A stretch of DNA of 64,000 nt, taken from NCBI RefSeq assembly GCF_020884755.1, contig NZ_BPWE01000003.1, positions 124,001 through 188,000 on the forward strand, given 5' to 3'. Source of the DNA: Bifidobacterium mizhiense. Its GTDB lineage: Bacteria; Actinomycetota; Actinomycetes; Actinomycetales; Bifidobacteriaceae. The notes beneath the pieces are model-generated. The model made no database searches, was not told where the DNA came from, and saw nothing but the letters and a program-made list of their open reading frames with translations. The position numbers were made by a program, and so were the translations under genes. This document shows, in pieces, positions 45,231 to 53,339 of this stretch (positions are counted from its first letter, which is position 1; every line of letters starts with the position of its first letter).

Positions 45231-46030
45231 TGGAGGCGCCTCCAAGGGACGAGCGCAGAAAGAAGACTCTTATGCAGGATGACGGTCAGTCGGGCGAGAC
45301 TGTCCAGGCGCCGCTCTGCCGGATCTGGGGTGCCGGACAGTATTTCGGACAAGAGATGGCACGCGGCGGACAGGCCCTGGTCGTCGCGGCGGACGGCGGA
45401 CTTGAGCCGGCCCTGGAGCACGGGGACGAGCCCGAACTGGTCGTGGGCGACTTCGACTCCCTGCCCGCCGGCAGCCGAAAGCTGCGTACAGACATTCCCC
45501 GTCGGGTCCTGCCTGCCGAAAAGGACGACACGGACCTGCTGGCTGCGGTCAAGGTGGGCTGGCGACGGGGCTGCCGACGATTCCTTATATATGGTGGCCT
45601 GGGCGGACGCATGGACCACACGCTGGCCAACCTGAACCTGATCCATCTGATCGCCGCCAGCGGGGGCCGCGCCGAACTCTGGGGCCAGGGAATGCTGGTC
45701 ACGGCCCTCGGCCCCGGAAGCCTGGATTTTCCCGCCTGGGACTGCCCGCCCAAGTCCATGGTCTCCGTCCTGGCGGCCGATGACCAGGCCCTGGGCGTGG
45801 TTGAGCAGGGTCTCAAATACCAGACGGACGGCATGACCATGACCAACCAGCAGGTGACCGGCGTCAGCAACGAGTTCCTGCCCGGCGCACCGGCCCACAT
45901 AGGCCTGAAACAGGGAACAGTGTTCGTCACCTACCCCACTTCGGCGCCCCAGCCGGTCTGGAGCACCAGACTGGAACCCAGGGCCGACCTGGGCTCCCTG
46001 GAGACCCGTCCCTCCCGGCGTCTGGCTTGA
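45227..46030 (+). CDS. Thiamine pyrophosphokinase
   Basis: A protein of 267 residues (252 if it starts at ATG 45272) that transfers pyrophosphate from ATP to thiamine, giving the cofactor of phosphoketolase and transketolase, both central to the bifid shunt. TPK blocks are ALVVAADGGLEPALEHGDEPELVVGDFDSLP, EKDDTDLLAAVKVG and GGLGGRMDHTLANLNLI. The C-terminal thiamine-binding domain is less typical but retains SVLAADDQALGV. The ATGA overlap with azlD favours 45227; the 45272 start has a weak AAAGAAG site and fits the family N-terminus better, so the start is unresolved. Confidence 0.88.
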   Translation: MMEAPPRDERRKKTLMQDDGQSGETVQAPLCRIWGAGQYFGQEMARGGQALVVAADGGLEPALEHGDEPELVVGDFDSLPAGSRKLRTDIPRRVLPAEKDDTDLLAAVKVGWRRGCRRFLIYGGLGGRMDHTLANLNLIHLIAASGGRAELWGQGMLVTALGPGSLDFPAWDCPPKSMVSVLAADDQALGVVEQGLKYQTDGMTMTNQQVTGVSNEFLPGAPAHIGLKQGTVFVTYPTSAPQPVWSTRLEPRADLGSLETRPSRRLA

Positions 46031-46073
46031 GCCTCAATTTTGACTTCAAACTCCACTTTGGAAAGGAAAAACT

Positions 46074-46478
46074 ATGACAGCATCACCTACAGCCCAGCAC
46101 CCGCTCTTCATCTGCTACAGCCGCTGCTCCACCTGCGCCAAGGCGCGCACCTGGCTGCGTGACCACAATGTGGACTTCACCGAGCGCGACATCAAGGAGG
46201 ACCGCCCTACCCAGGAGGAACTGACCGAATGGCTGAAGCTGAGCGGACTGCCCGTTCGACGATTCTTCAATACCTCTGGTCAGGCCTATCGCAGCCAGGG
46301 CTTAAGCAAACGCCTGCCACAGATGGACACAGACCAGGCTCTGCAGCTGTTGGCCACCGACGGCATGCTGGTCAAGCGTCCCATCCTGCTGGATGGTCGG
46401 CGTGTCCTGGTCGGATTCCGTCAGCAGCAGTGGGAGGATTGGCTGGCCGATACGAACGAAAATTCTCACAATTCATGA
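46074..46478 (+). CDS. ArsC/Spx/YffB-family thioredoxin-fold protein
   Basis: A 134-residue protein with the thioredoxin-fold opening LFICYSRCSTCAKARTWLRD containing a CxxC (CSTC) and the following VDFTERDIKEDRPTQEEL. Further family blocks are RRFFNTSGQAYRSQGL and DGMLVKRPILLDG with the conserved Arg-Pro. True ArsC enzymes have one essential Cys with three arginines; Spx has CxxC and binds RNA polymerase. The CxxC and size are compatible with a YffB- or Spx-like reductase or regulator, and arsenate reduction is not demonstrated. It stands 43 bases after the thiamine pyrophosphokinase gene; AAAGGAAAA precedes ATG. Confidence 0.85.
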   Translation: MTASPTAQHPLFICYSRCSTCAKARTWLRDHNVDFTERDIKEDRPTQEELTEWLKLSGLPVRRFFNTSGQAYRSQGLSKRLPQMDTDQALQLLATDGMLVKRPILLDGRRVLVGFRQQQWEDWLADTNENSHNS

Positions 46479-46557
46479 TCGTTTTGTTGCGCAAACAAAC
46501 AACAAAACCTACCAATTTTTTTGTTCGTTTTTTCCTTGGCAGAACCCGCGTTATCGC

Positions 46558-46585
46558 TTGCTAGAAGTACACAGGGTTCTATAAA
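46558..46585 (+). promoter_or_regulatory. Candidate promoter of the glyceraldehyde-3-phosphate dehydrogenase gene
   Basis: TTGCTA (46558-46563) and TATAAA (46580-46585) are separated by 16 bases, and transcription would start about 75 bases before the ATG at 46668. Two T runs just upstream (46516-46523, 46528-46533) may also terminate readthrough from the ArsC-like gene. Confidence 0.5.
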
Positions 46586-46607
46586 CTATGAGATGTTATC
46601 AGTAATC

Positions 46608-46647
46608 GGCCATATACGGTCCGGTAATTTTTGTGCTGTATACGGCC
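46608..46647 (+). promoter_or_regulatory. Inverted repeat in the gap leader
   Basis: GGCCATATAC (46608-46617) and GTATACGGCC (46638-46647) match as an inverted repeat at 9 of 10 positions, with a 20-base spacer containing a T-rich centre. It lies between the candidate promoter and the ribosome site (AAGGGAGA), a place suited to a roadblock repressor or a structured leader for this very highly expressed glycolytic gene. Confidence 0.45.
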
Positions 46648-46667
46648 AATCTCCAAGGGAGAATTGA

Positions 46668-47723
46668 ATGACAGTAAAGATTGGCATCAACGGATTCGGA
46701 CGTATCGGTCGTCTGGCCTTCCGGCGCATCTTTGAGCTCCAGGCCCGTGGCGGCGACGCCTCCAACATCGAGGTTGCCGCCATCAACGATCTGACCACCC
46801 CGGCCATTCTGGCCTATCTGCTCAAGTACGACAGCACCCAGGGCACCTTCCGTCACGACGACGGCACCAATGTCTCGGTCACCTCCACCGACACCGCCAT
46901 CGTGGTGGACGGGAAGGAGATTCCGGTCTACGCCGAGAAGGACGCCAACAACATTCCCTGGGTCAAGAACGACGGCGTGGACTACGTGCTGGAGTGCACC
47001 GGCTTCTACACCTCCTCTGAGAAGGCCCAGGCCCACCTGAACGCCGGAGCCAAGAAGGTCCTGATCTCGGCCCCCGCCAAGGACGACACCACACCCACCG
47101 TGGTCTACGGCGTCAACCAGGAGACCCTGAAGCCCTCCGACAAGATCATCTCCGCCGGCTCCTGCACCACCGGCTCCCTGGCCGCCATGGTCAAGATGCT
47201 GGATGACAACTTCGGCATCCGCATCGGCTACATGACCACCATCCACGCCTACACCGGCTCCCAGATGCTGCTGGACGGCCCCAAGGGCAACAAGCCGCGC
47301 AACACCCGCGCCGCCGCCATCAACACCATCGAGCACTCCACCGGCGCCGCCAAGGCCATCGGCAAGGTTGTTCCCTCCGTTGACGGCAAGCTGCAGGGCC
47401 ATGCACAGCGTGTGGCCGTTCCCTCCGGCTCTGTCACCGAGCTGACCTGCGTCCTGGACAAGAAGGTCACCGTCGACGAGATCAACGACGCCGCCAAGAA
47501 GGCCTTCGAGGGCAAGGACTACTTCGGTTACAACGACGAGGGCATCGTCTCCTCCGACGTGATCGGCGACACCCACGGTGGCATCTTCGATCCCACCCAG
47601 ACCGATGTCAACACCTACGGTGACGACCAGCTGGTCCGCACCGTTGCCTTCTACGACAACGAGTACGGCTTCACCAGCAACATGATCCGCACCCTGCTCT
47701 ACTTCGCTGAATTGGGCGACTGA
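46668..47723 (+). CDS. gap: Glyceraldehyde-3-phosphate dehydrogenase (type I)
   Basis: A 351-residue NAD-dependent enzyme of glycolysis and the bifid shunt. [18 protein letters not shown] is the NAD-binding start; the catalytic Cys lies in [13 protein letters not shown], where most GAPDHs have SCTTNxLAP, and the [13 protein letters not shown] block holds the catalytic His-side loop. The Asn-to-Gly and Pro-to-Ala changes after the active cysteine are notable but fit what I recall of other bifidobacterial enzymes. AAGGGAGA precedes ATG. Codon use is extremely biased to C-ending codons, as expected for an abundant protein. It is followed by two hairpins (47730-47746 and 47758-47787). Confidence 0.97.
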   Translation: MTVKIGINGFGRIGRLAFRRIFELQARGGDASNIEVAAINDLTTPAILAYLLKYDSTQGTFRHDDGTNVSVTSTDTAIVVDGKEIPVYAEKDANNIPWVKNDGVDYVLECTGFYTSSEKAQAHLNAGAKKVLISAPAKDDTTPTVVYGVNQETLKPSDKIISAGSCTTGSLAAMVKMLDDNFGIRIGYMTTIHAYTGSQMLLDGPKGNKPRNTRAAAINTIEHSTGAAKAIGKVVPSVDGKLQGHAQRVAVPSGSVTELTCVLDKKVTVDEINDAAKKAFEGKDYFGYNDEGIVSSDVIGDTHGGIFDPTQTDVNTYGDDQLVRTVAFYDNEYGFTSNMIRTLLYFAELGD

Positions 47724-47757
47724 GCATCCGGCCGGTTTATCCGGCCATAGCGATTAT

Positions 47758-47790
47758 GGGGTCCGCCTCCCTACGGGGGCGGGCCCCTTG
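47758..47790 (+). terminator. Terminator hairpin after gap
   Basis: GGGGTCCGCCTCC (47758-47770) pairs with GGGGGCGGGCCCC (47775-47787) over 13 positions including two G-T pairs, around loop CTAC, followed by TTGCTT. A smaller perfect stem GGCCGG-TTTAT-CCGGCC (47730-47746) lies just before it. They separate gap from the convergent dedA-like gene and could act in both directions. Confidence 0.65.
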
Positions 47791-47797
47791 CTTATCA

Positions 47798-48394
47798 TTA
47801 GCGCTTCCGTGTGAGCGCCCGCATGGCCAGGTCGCAGACCAGCCCGACGACCATACCCGCCAGAAAACCGATGGCCATGACGGCCAGAGGGTTGTTTTCC
47901 AGCCAGGAGGCGGCCAGGTACCCCAAGGTCCACATGTAGATGGACCAGAGCAGACCGGCCAGGGCAGCCAGGGGCAGGTAACGGCTGAGCGGGTACCGCG
48001 CCGCCCCGGCCGTCAGATTGACCACGGTCCGGCCCGAGGGCACGAACCGCGAGGCCAGCGTGAAGAATCCGCCTCCCCGCAGCAGGGCCCTATGGGCCCA
48101 TGAGGTCACTGCCTTGCCTGCGGCACCACGAAAGACGGCCAGACGATTCAGCGGTACCAGCCGCCCCAGCCCATAGGTACAGGCATCGCCGCCTGCGAAG
48201 GCCAGGGCGCATACCACAAAGACCAAAACAGGCAGGGGTCGTCCCGAGGCCCGAAAGGCCGAAGCCGTAGCCAGGACCATGAGCTCCGTGGGTATGGGAA
48301 TGATCAACGCATCCAAAAAGGCGGCCAGGAAGAGTACGGCCAGCCCCCAGCCGCCCGTCACCGCATCGAGCAGCCAGGCATTGACAGCGGTCAT
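47798..48394 (-). CDS. DedA-family membrane protein
   Basis: A 198-residue protein with DedA (SNARE-associated/VTT) features: FLDALIIPIPTELMVLATASAF with the amphipathic proline region, GGDACTYGLGRLV (the conserved Gly-rich segment), and FVPSGRTVVNLTAGAARYPLSRYLPLAALAGLLWSIYMWTLGY containing the RFVPSGRT/G motif. DedA proteins act as lipid (undecaprenyl phosphate or phosphatidylethanolamine) transporters in several bacteria. The acidic residue and arginine of the active core are present. It is convergent with gap and divergent from ybaK. Confidence 0.92.
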   Translation of the reverse strand: MTAVNAWLLDAVTGGWGLAVLFLAAFLDALIIPIPTELMVLATASAFRASGRPLPVLVFVVCALAFAGGDACTYGLGRLVPLNRLAVFRGAAGKAVTSWAHRALLRGGGFFTLASRFVPSGRTVVNLTAGAARYPLSRYLPLAALAGLLWSIYMWTLGYLAASWLENNPLAVMAIGFLAGMVVGLVCDLAMRALTRKR

Positions 48395-48470
48395 GGACCA
48401 CCCTTTCCGCGCAATGGCGCCAAAGACACCCCTCAGACTACCAAAACGGTCAGTACCTTAGCATGGAGTC

Positions 48471-48977
48471 ATGAGCAAGAAGAAGCGGGCGGACTCGGAT
48501 GCCGCGACCCCGGCCATGGCCCAGCTGGAGCGTCTGGGAGTTCCCTTCACCATCCACGAGTATCAACACAATGCCGACCACATGGACCAGGGCTACGGCA
48601 TTGAGGCCGCCAAAAAGCTGGGCCTGGACCCGCGCACGGTCTACAAGACCCTGATGGCCGACACGGGCAAGGAACGGGTCATCGGCATTGTTCCGGTGAC
48701 CGGCCACCTGAACCTCAAACACCTGGCGGCTGCCGTGGGCGCCAAGAAGGCCCGCATGGCCGACAAGGCCCAGGCAGAACGAGAGAGCGGATACGTCCTG
48801 GGAGGCATATCGCCTTTCGGGCAACGCACTGCACACATCACCGTACTGGATCAAGGCGCCCTGGAATTCGACACCATCATGGTCTCCGGCGGCAAGCGCG
48901 GCATCAGCCTGGGTCTGGACCCGCGGGACCTGATCCGTGTTCTCAAGGCCAAGACCGCCCCGCTGGCCACCGACTGA
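48471..48977 (+). CDS. ybaK: Cys-tRNA(Pro)/Cys-tRNA(Cys) deacylase, YbaK type
   Basis: A 168-residue trans-editing protein of the YbaK/ProX family that hydrolyses cysteine misattached to tRNA(Pro). Conserved features are PFTIHEYQHN, GLDPRTVYKTLMAD with the key lysine of the TVYKTL block, HLNLKHLAAAVGAKKARMAD and YVLGGISPFGQRTAHITVLD. Length is normal. It is convergent with ispH, whose stop codon lies four bases beyond its own. Confidence 0.95.
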   Translation: MSKKKRADSDAATPAMAQLERLGVPFTIHEYQHNADHMDQGYGIEAAKKLGLDPRTVYKTLMADTGKERVIGIVPVTGHLNLKHLAAAVGAKKARMADKAQAERESGYVLGGISPFGQRTAHITVLDQGALEFDTIMVSGGKRGISLGLDPRDLIRVLKAKTAPLATD

Positions 48978-48981
48978 GAGA

Positions 48982-50049
48982 TTAGCGCTGAGGCTGTGGA
49001 GCCTTCCTGGACGCCCTTGCGGAGCGCAGAGCAGCCGGCAGGACGAAGTGCATATGTTCGTCGACCGCCCGAGCCCGGGTCACCTGGGTGAACCCTCGGG
49101 AAGCCAGAGTCTCCAGCACCCCTTGAACCAGGTTCTCGGGAACCGAAGCACCCGAGGTGAGACCCACCGAATCCATGCCCTGCAGCCAGGCCGGATCCAG
49201 CTCGCCCGCATCGTCGACCCGGTGGGCCCTGCGCTCACCCTGACCGGGAAAGCGCATATCCAAGGCCTGACGGGCCACCTCGACCAGGCGCACCGAATTG
49301 GAGGAGTTGGCCGACCCCACCACAATCATGCAGTCCGCCTGGCCGGACACCAGCTTGACCGCCTGCTGCCTGTTTTGCGTGGCGTAGCAGATATCGGAGC
49401 CTGGGGGCTCCTCTATCCAGGGGAAGCGTCGACGCAGGGCCGCAGCCAGGTCGGCTGTCTCGTCCAGGCTCAGGGTGGTTTGGGTCAGCATGACCAGGGG
49501 CGTGTCCGGTCCGAAGTCCAAGGCCTCGATATCGGCCACATGCTCGACCAGATGAACCCGGTCCGGGGCCTCCCCCATGACTCCCACAGCTTCGTCGTGC
49601 CCCCGATGTCCTATGTAAATAATCCGGTAGCCGTCGCGAACGAAGCGCTGGACCTCCCGGTGAACCTTGCTGACCAGGGGGCATGAGGCATCGACCACAC
49701 GCATCCCCCGCCGCCGGGCCTCCTTGACGACCGAGGGGGCAATTCCATGGGCCGAGAAGACCACGGGAACCCCGGCACGGACGGCCTGGTCGGGAATCTG
49801 GTCCAGCTCGTCCACGAACACAGCCCCACGCCGGGACAGGTCCTCGACCACATGCCGGTTGTGGACTATTTGCCGACGCACATATACCGGGGGCAGATCC
49901 TGGTGGGGGTTGTCCGCATCCAGAATGGTCTGCACGGTCTGGATGGCACGGTCCACCCCCGCGCAGAACCCGCGCGGATCAGCCAGGATGACCCGTCCAT
50001 GCCCCTGCGGGGTCGGCTGTTCGCACACGGTGGTCCGAAATCCTGCCAC
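48982..50049 (-). CDS. ispH: 4-hydroxy-3-methylbut-2-enyl diphosphate reductase
   Basis: A 355-residue last enzyme of the MEP isoprenoid pathway. The three [4Fe-4S] cysteines are visible in DPRGFCAGVDRAI, VDASCPLVSKVHREV and SDICYATQNRQQAV. HVVEDLSRRGAVFVDELDQIP, SAHGIAPSV and GLTSGASVPENLVQGVL are family blocks. It has a ~17-residue N-terminal extension and a basic C-terminal tail. The gene is divergent from the aldose epimerase gene. Confidence 0.96.
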   Translation of the reverse strand: MAGFRTTVCEQPTPQGHGRVILADPRGFCAGVDRAIQTVQTILDADNPHQDLPPVYVRRQIVHNRHVVEDLSRRGAVFVDELDQIPDQAVRAGVPVVFSAHGIAPSVVKEARRRGMRVVDASCPLVSKVHREVQRFVRDGYRIIYIGHRGHDEAVGVMGEAPDRVHLVEHVADIEALDFGPDTPLVMLTQTTLSLDETADLAAALRRRFPWIEEPPGSDICYATQNRQQAVKLVSGQADCMIVVGSANSSNSVRLVEVARQALDMRFPGQGERRAHRVDDAGELDPAWLQGMDSVGLTSGASVPENLVQGVLETLASRGFTQVTRARAVDEHMHFVLPAALRSARASRKAPQPQR

Positions 50050-50221
50050 TGCCGCTCCTTATCAACGTCCATCCGGATGCTCCCGGACATTGCAAGACCA
50101 TGGTAGAAAGCCAGAGCGGCCCACGGTAGTCCATCCGCCACTCTTTCACCAAGAAGCCAAGACCACCAAGGCGCTAGGATGGTGGCGTACCAAGCATCAA
50201 CGGCACTATGGAAGTGGGAGC

Positions 50222-51190
50222 ATGCATACGAACGAGATGATGGGCGGGGCCGTGCCCCGGACAGGGCAGCAGTACAGCATCCGTCACGGGGACTACGAGG
50301 CAGTGGTGACCGAGCTGGGAGCCATCCTGCGCGTCCTGAAATACCAGGGAAAGGACCTGCTGGCCTCATTCGACCCGGATGGAACCGTACCCTGCAGCAA
50401 CGGGAACGTCCTGGTCCCCTTCCCCAACCGGATCGAGGACGGCACCTACGACTTCCAGGGCCACACCTACACCCTGCCCATCGACGAGCACGACCGGCGC
50501 ACCGCCATCCACGGCTACGGATACCGCGCCTACTGGCACCTGCAGGTCCTGGCCGAGGACTCCGTCAGCCTCTCCTGGCGGGTGCCCGACATGGCCGGAT
50601 ACCCCTTCGACGTGGTGGTCACCGTCACCTACACCCTGGACGACCAGGGGCTGACCATGACCACCCGGGCCCTGAATCTGGGCGACGAGGCTGCACCTTG
50701 GGCCTTCGGCATCCACCCCTGGCTGTCCAATGGCAAGCAGGGCGTCGGTGACCAGATCCAGAAGGACAACGCCCCCTGCACCCTGTCCATCCCCTGCCGC
50801 ACCCACGTAGTGGTCGACCCGGACAGGCTGCTGCCCACCGGCACCGAACCTGTCCAGGGACGGACCGATCTGCGTCAGGGCCTTGTGCTGGGCGAGGATG
50901 TGGTCTTCGACGACGCATGGACCGATGTGGAGCGGGACGACGACGGCACCTGCTCAGCCTGGTTCACCAGGCCGGACGGCATCCGCATTCAGCTCTGGGG
51001 CGATGAGACCATCACCTCCTGGCAGGTCTGCACCGGGACCGGCTTCGACGCCGGCATGCGCCCGGCCGGCGTTGCCGTGGAGCCCATGACCGCCTACGCC
51101 AACGCCTTCAGAACCGGCCGGAACCTGGTCATTCTGCAGCCAGCCGCCGTCTACACCACCCAGGTGGGATACCGGGCACAACAGCTCTGA
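50222..51190 (+). CDS. Aldose 1-epimerase family protein
   Basis: A 322-residue galactose-mutarotase-like protein that interconverts alpha and beta sugar anomers. Typical sites are FPNRIEDGTYDFQG, the catalytic histidine in RTAIHGYGYR, FGIHPWLSNG with the second His, DDAWTDVER and the catalytic Glu in GVAVEPMTAYANAF. The start ATG 50222 has GGGAG upstream; a longer in-frame stretch reaches back to 49667 across ispH and is not used. Members of this subgroup are often annotated GalM-like with unknown sugar; no sugar-specific neighbour fixes it. Confidence 0.9.
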   Translation: MHTNEMMGGAVPRTGQQYSIRHGDYEAVVTELGAILRVLKYQGKDLLASFDPDGTVPCSNGNVLVPFPNRIEDGTYDFQGHTYTLPIDEHDRRTAIHGYGYRAYWHLQVLAEDSVSLSWRVPDMAGYPFDVVVTVTYTLDDQGLTMTTRALNLGDEAAPWAFGIHPWLSNGKQGVGDQIQKDNAPCTLSIPCRTHVVVDPDRLLPTGTEPVQGRTDLRQGLVLGEDVVFDDAWTDVERDDDGTCSAWFTRPDGIRIQLWGDETITSWQVCTGTGFDAGMRPAGVAVEPMTAYANAFRTGRNLVILQPAAVYTTQVGYRAQQL

Positions 51191-51203
51191 GCGGACCGTC
51201 CGG

Positions 51204-51233
51204 TCGACAAAGGTCACCCCGGTGTGCGATAAT
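51204..51233 (+). promoter_or_regulatory. Promoter of the bL37 gene
   Basis: TCGACA (51204-51209) and GATAAT (51228-51233) each match consensus at five of six positions and are 18 bases apart, with an extended TGTGC before the -10 box. Transcription would begin about 35-40 bases before the bL37 start. Confidence 0.65.
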
Positions 51234-51275
51234 CGGCAAGGCTTATAGGTTCATCAGTAGCAAAGGAGTCCAATC

Positions 51276-51350
51276 ATGGGCATGCGCGGACGCAAGCGCA
51301 GGGATCGCCGCAAGAAGGCCGCCAACCACGGCAAGAGGCCGAACACCTGA
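51276..51350 (+). CDS. Large-subunit ribosomal protein bL37 (24 residues)
   Basis: A 24-residue, extremely basic peptide: MGMRGRKRRDRRKKAAN followed by HGKRPNT. It matches the actinobacterial bL37 pattern (xxKRGRKxRDRxxxANHGKRPN) first recognised in mycobacterial ribosome structures, and is often annotated as an AURKAIP1/COX24-domain protein. AAAGGAG lies 7 bases before ATG, a near-consensus promoter lies upstream and a strong terminator follows, so it is a complete one-gene unit. Gene finders easily miss it because of its length. Confidence 0.9.
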   Translation: MGMRGRKRRDRRKKAANHGKRPNT

Positions 51351-51357
51351 TCGTCTG

Positions 51358-51384
51358 CCCCGGCACCAATGGTGCCGGGGTTTT
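51358..51384 (+). terminator. Rho-independent terminator of the bL37 gene
   Basis: CCCCGGCACC (51358-51367) and GGTGCCGGGG (51371-51380) form a perfect 10-bp stem with a 3-base loop followed by TTTT. It lies 8 bases after the bL37 stop. Confidence 0.9.
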
Positions 51385-51479
51385 GCATATGTGCATAAAA
51401 AAAAACCATAGTCGCATACGCATGACCATGATTCCAGCAATAGCCTGAATAGCCAGGCACTGAACCTACTTGACTTTAT

Positions 51480-51767
51480 CTACTTGTCCGTATTGCGATC
51501 CGGAGTCCCCTGCTCCAGCTCATCCATCTGATCGAACATATGCCTGAGCCGATCCAGCAGACAGTCCGGCGCGCACTCGGGGCGCAGATACCGGCGCAAC
51601 TCCTCGATGACCATGCGCTCCCGATCGTCGCAGCAGGATTCCGGGTCGAAACAGTCGCTGGGATCCACGCAGGAGGCATCCCGATAGATGCGCAGGCTGG
51701 TGTGGGACACCCTGACGGAGCCGCCGTCATCGTAGGCGTAGTGACTCATCTCCACGCGTCCGTCCAT
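51480..51767 (-). CDS. Cys-rich small protein linked to an ECF sigma factor, possible divergent anti-sigma factor
   Basis: A 95-residue acidic protein with six clustered cysteines: SCVDPSDCFDPESCCDD, then LRRYLRPECAPDCLLDRL. It lies 39 bases downstream of the SigR/SigH-like gene, the position normally held by the zinc anti-sigma factor RsrA. The canonical HxxxCxxC zinc motif is absent; YLRPECAPDC occupies a comparable place with Cys spaced CxxxC. Helical ends (RMVIEELRRYL, HMFDQMDELEQ) would suit a sigma-binding helix. I do not recognise a family. The start is uncertain (ATG 51767 with AGGAG very close; GTG 51779 and ATG 51749 are alternatives). Confidence 0.6.
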   Translation of the reverse strand: MDGRVEMSHYAYDDGGSVRVSHTSLRIYRDASCVDPSDCFDPESCCDDRERMVIEELRRYLRPECAPDCLLDRLRHMFDQMDELEQGTPDRNTDK

Positions 51768-51806
51768 GCTCCTGCCCACTTCCTGGTACCCGATCTTCGG
51801 GGGCCC

Positions 51807-52556
51807 TCAGTGCCCCTTGGTGCTGATCTCTTTTTTTATACTAGGCCTGGCAGCACCAGCACCATGTCGTTCCGCTGAGGGCTTGCCTGCAGCACCGCGC
51901 CCCTGCTGGTAGCCGCGCTCCTGGGCATATCGCTCCAGCTCCTGGCGCAACTGCGAGCGCGCACGGTTCAGCCGGCTCATGACCGTGCCGATCTTGATGC
52001 CCTCCTCATCGGCCACCTGCTGATAGCTCTTGCCGTCGATGGCAGCATCGATGAAGACCCGTCGGCGTTCCGGGCTGAGCCGGTTCAGGGCGGCCATGAT
52101 CTCCTCAGGGGCGAAGGTCTCCATGTACTCCTGCTCGGCGGATTTGAGCCCCTCCGACCCGTGCTCCGAAGCCGAATAAATGTCCCAATCGTTGTACTCG
52201 CCCGTCGAGTCGTTGGCCCTTTGGGGGCGCCGCTTGGCCTTGTGGTACTGGTTGAAGTAGGCGTTGCGTTCGATGGTGGTCATCCAGGCCTCAAAGTTGC
52301 TGCCGGGCTGGAAGCGGTCGAAAGCCTTGAATCCGCGCTCGAAGGTATCCTGAACCAGATCCTGGGCGTCCTCCGGATTGTTGGTCAGACGCATGGCCTG
52401 GCGGTACAGCACATCCACCGCAGGCATGGCCAGGGCCTCGAATTGACGTTTTCTGCTTTCGAGTTCGCTGGTATCTGCCACACTCCTATTGTGCCATCCC
52501 CCCTCGCCCGTGGCGGTTTCGGCCCGTTCGCGGGCCGGTCGGTCCTCGGTTACCAT
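51807..52556 (-). CDS. ECF RNA polymerase sigma factor, SigR/SigH-like
   Basis: A 249-residue sigma-70 family group 4 factor. Region 2 is AVDVLYRQAMRLTNNPEDAQDLVQDTFERGFKAFDRF, with FEAWMTTIERNAYFNQYHKAKR for region 2.4. Region 4 is LNRLSPERRRVFIDAAIDGKSYQQVADEEGIKIGTVMSRLNRARSQLRQEL. It resembles actinobacterial SigR/SigH, which govern thiol-oxidative stress. A ~35-residue basic, low-complexity tail is unusual. The true start may be GTG 52479-52481 (MADTSELESRK), which gives the family N-terminus, although its AGGAG is only one base away. The Cys-rich downstream protein is a candidate regulator. It is divergent from the exonuclease gene. Confidence 0.9.
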   Translation of the reverse strand: MVTEDRPARERAETATGEGGWHNRSVADTSELESRKRQFEALAMPAVDVLYRQAMRLTNNPEDAQDLVQDTFERGFKAFDRFQPGSNFEAWMTTIERNAYFNQYHKAKRRPQRANDSTGEYNDWDIYSASEHGSEGLKSAEQEYMETFAPEEIMAALNRLSPERRRVFIDAAIDGKSYQQVADEEGIKIGTVMSRLNRARSQLRQELERYAQERGYQQGRGAAGKPSAERHGAGAARPSIKKEISTKGH

Positions 52557-52580
52557 AATGACGAAGGAGAAATCACGCTT

Positions 52581-53339
52581 ATGGAAAACACCGAGTACAC
52601 AAGCATGGAGCAGGCGCTTGCGTCAGCCCCGCAACAGGAGGGGTCGACACGCCTAGGGGACTCCTGGCTTCTGGGGTTCGACACCGAGACCACGGGTACC
52701 AGACCGGGCAAGGACGGCATTGTTTCGGCCAGCCTGGTTCTGCGCGACCCGACCAAGGGCTACGCAGGGGATGTCGTAGCCACCTGGATAGTCAATCCGC
52801 ACCGGCATATCAGCAAGGGGGCCAGCCGGGTCAACGGATTCACCGATGAACAGCTGGCCACCGAGGGCATGGAGCCTGAGCTGGCCACCGAGCAGATGGC
52901 CGTGTTCATTGCCCGCGCCCAGGACAAGCGCATCCCCCTGCTGGCCTACAACGCGCCCTTTGACGTGCAGATGCTGGATGGGGACATCGCCCACTGGTGC
53001 GCGGAGTCGGTCAAGCCTCTGAGCGAGGGGGATCTGCTGGTGGTTGACCCCCTGGTCCTGGACAGGGAGATCTCCCACCGGTCGGGCCGCCGCACCCTGG
53101 GGCTGACCAGTGAGTACTACGGCGTCATCCCCCATGGCAACTTCCACAATGCCACAGCGGATACGGTGGCGGCCGTGGACCTGATCAAGCCCATGACCAC
53201 CCTCTTCCCCCAGGTGGCCCGAATCACCATGGACTCGCTTATGGACTGGCAGCGGCAGGCGCAGGCCAAGTGGCGGGATCAGTTCAACCAGCACCTAATC
53301 TCCCAGGGGCGCCGTCCGGTCACCGATTCCTGGCTCTGA
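52581..53339 (+). CDS. DnaQ-like 3'-5' exonuclease
   Basis: A 252-residue DEDDh exonuclease: ExoI DxE in GFDTETTGTRPG, ExoII in LAYNAPFDVQMLDGD, and ExoIII HxAxxD in FHNATADTVAAVDL. It resembles stand-alone DNA polymerase III epsilon-like proteins common in actinobacteria and may act in proofreading, repair or small nucleotide turnover; no polymerase-binding clamp motif was recognised. AAGGAGA lies 10 bases before ATG 52581; the longer open frame to 52161 runs antisense to the sigma gene and is not used. Confidence 0.9.
   Translation: MENTEYTSMEQALASAPQQEGSTRLGDSWLLGFDTETTGTRPGKDGIVSASLVLRDPTKGYAGDVVATWIVNPHRHISKGASRVNGFTDEQLATEGMEPELATEQMAVFIARAQDKRIPLLAYNAPFDVQMLDGDIAHWCAESVKPLSEGDLLVVDPLVLDREISHRSGRRTLGLTSEYYGVIPHGNFHNATADTVAAVDLIKPMTTLFPQVARITMDSLMDWQRQAQAKWRDQFNQHLISQGRRPVTDSWL

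Noticed and set aside
46500-46535. Possible small RNA or tRNA in the AT-rich stretch before gap
   Set aside because: Only T and A runs are present; no cloverleaf or stable fold could be drawn.
49667-50221. In-frame N-terminal extension of the aldose epimerase gene
   Set aside because: It runs antisense through ispH, has non-homologous sequence, and a ribosome site supports the start at 50222.
52161-52580. In-frame N-terminal extension of the exonuclease gene
   Set aside because: It lies opposite the sigma factor gene and lacks homology; AAGGAGA precedes the ATG at 52581.
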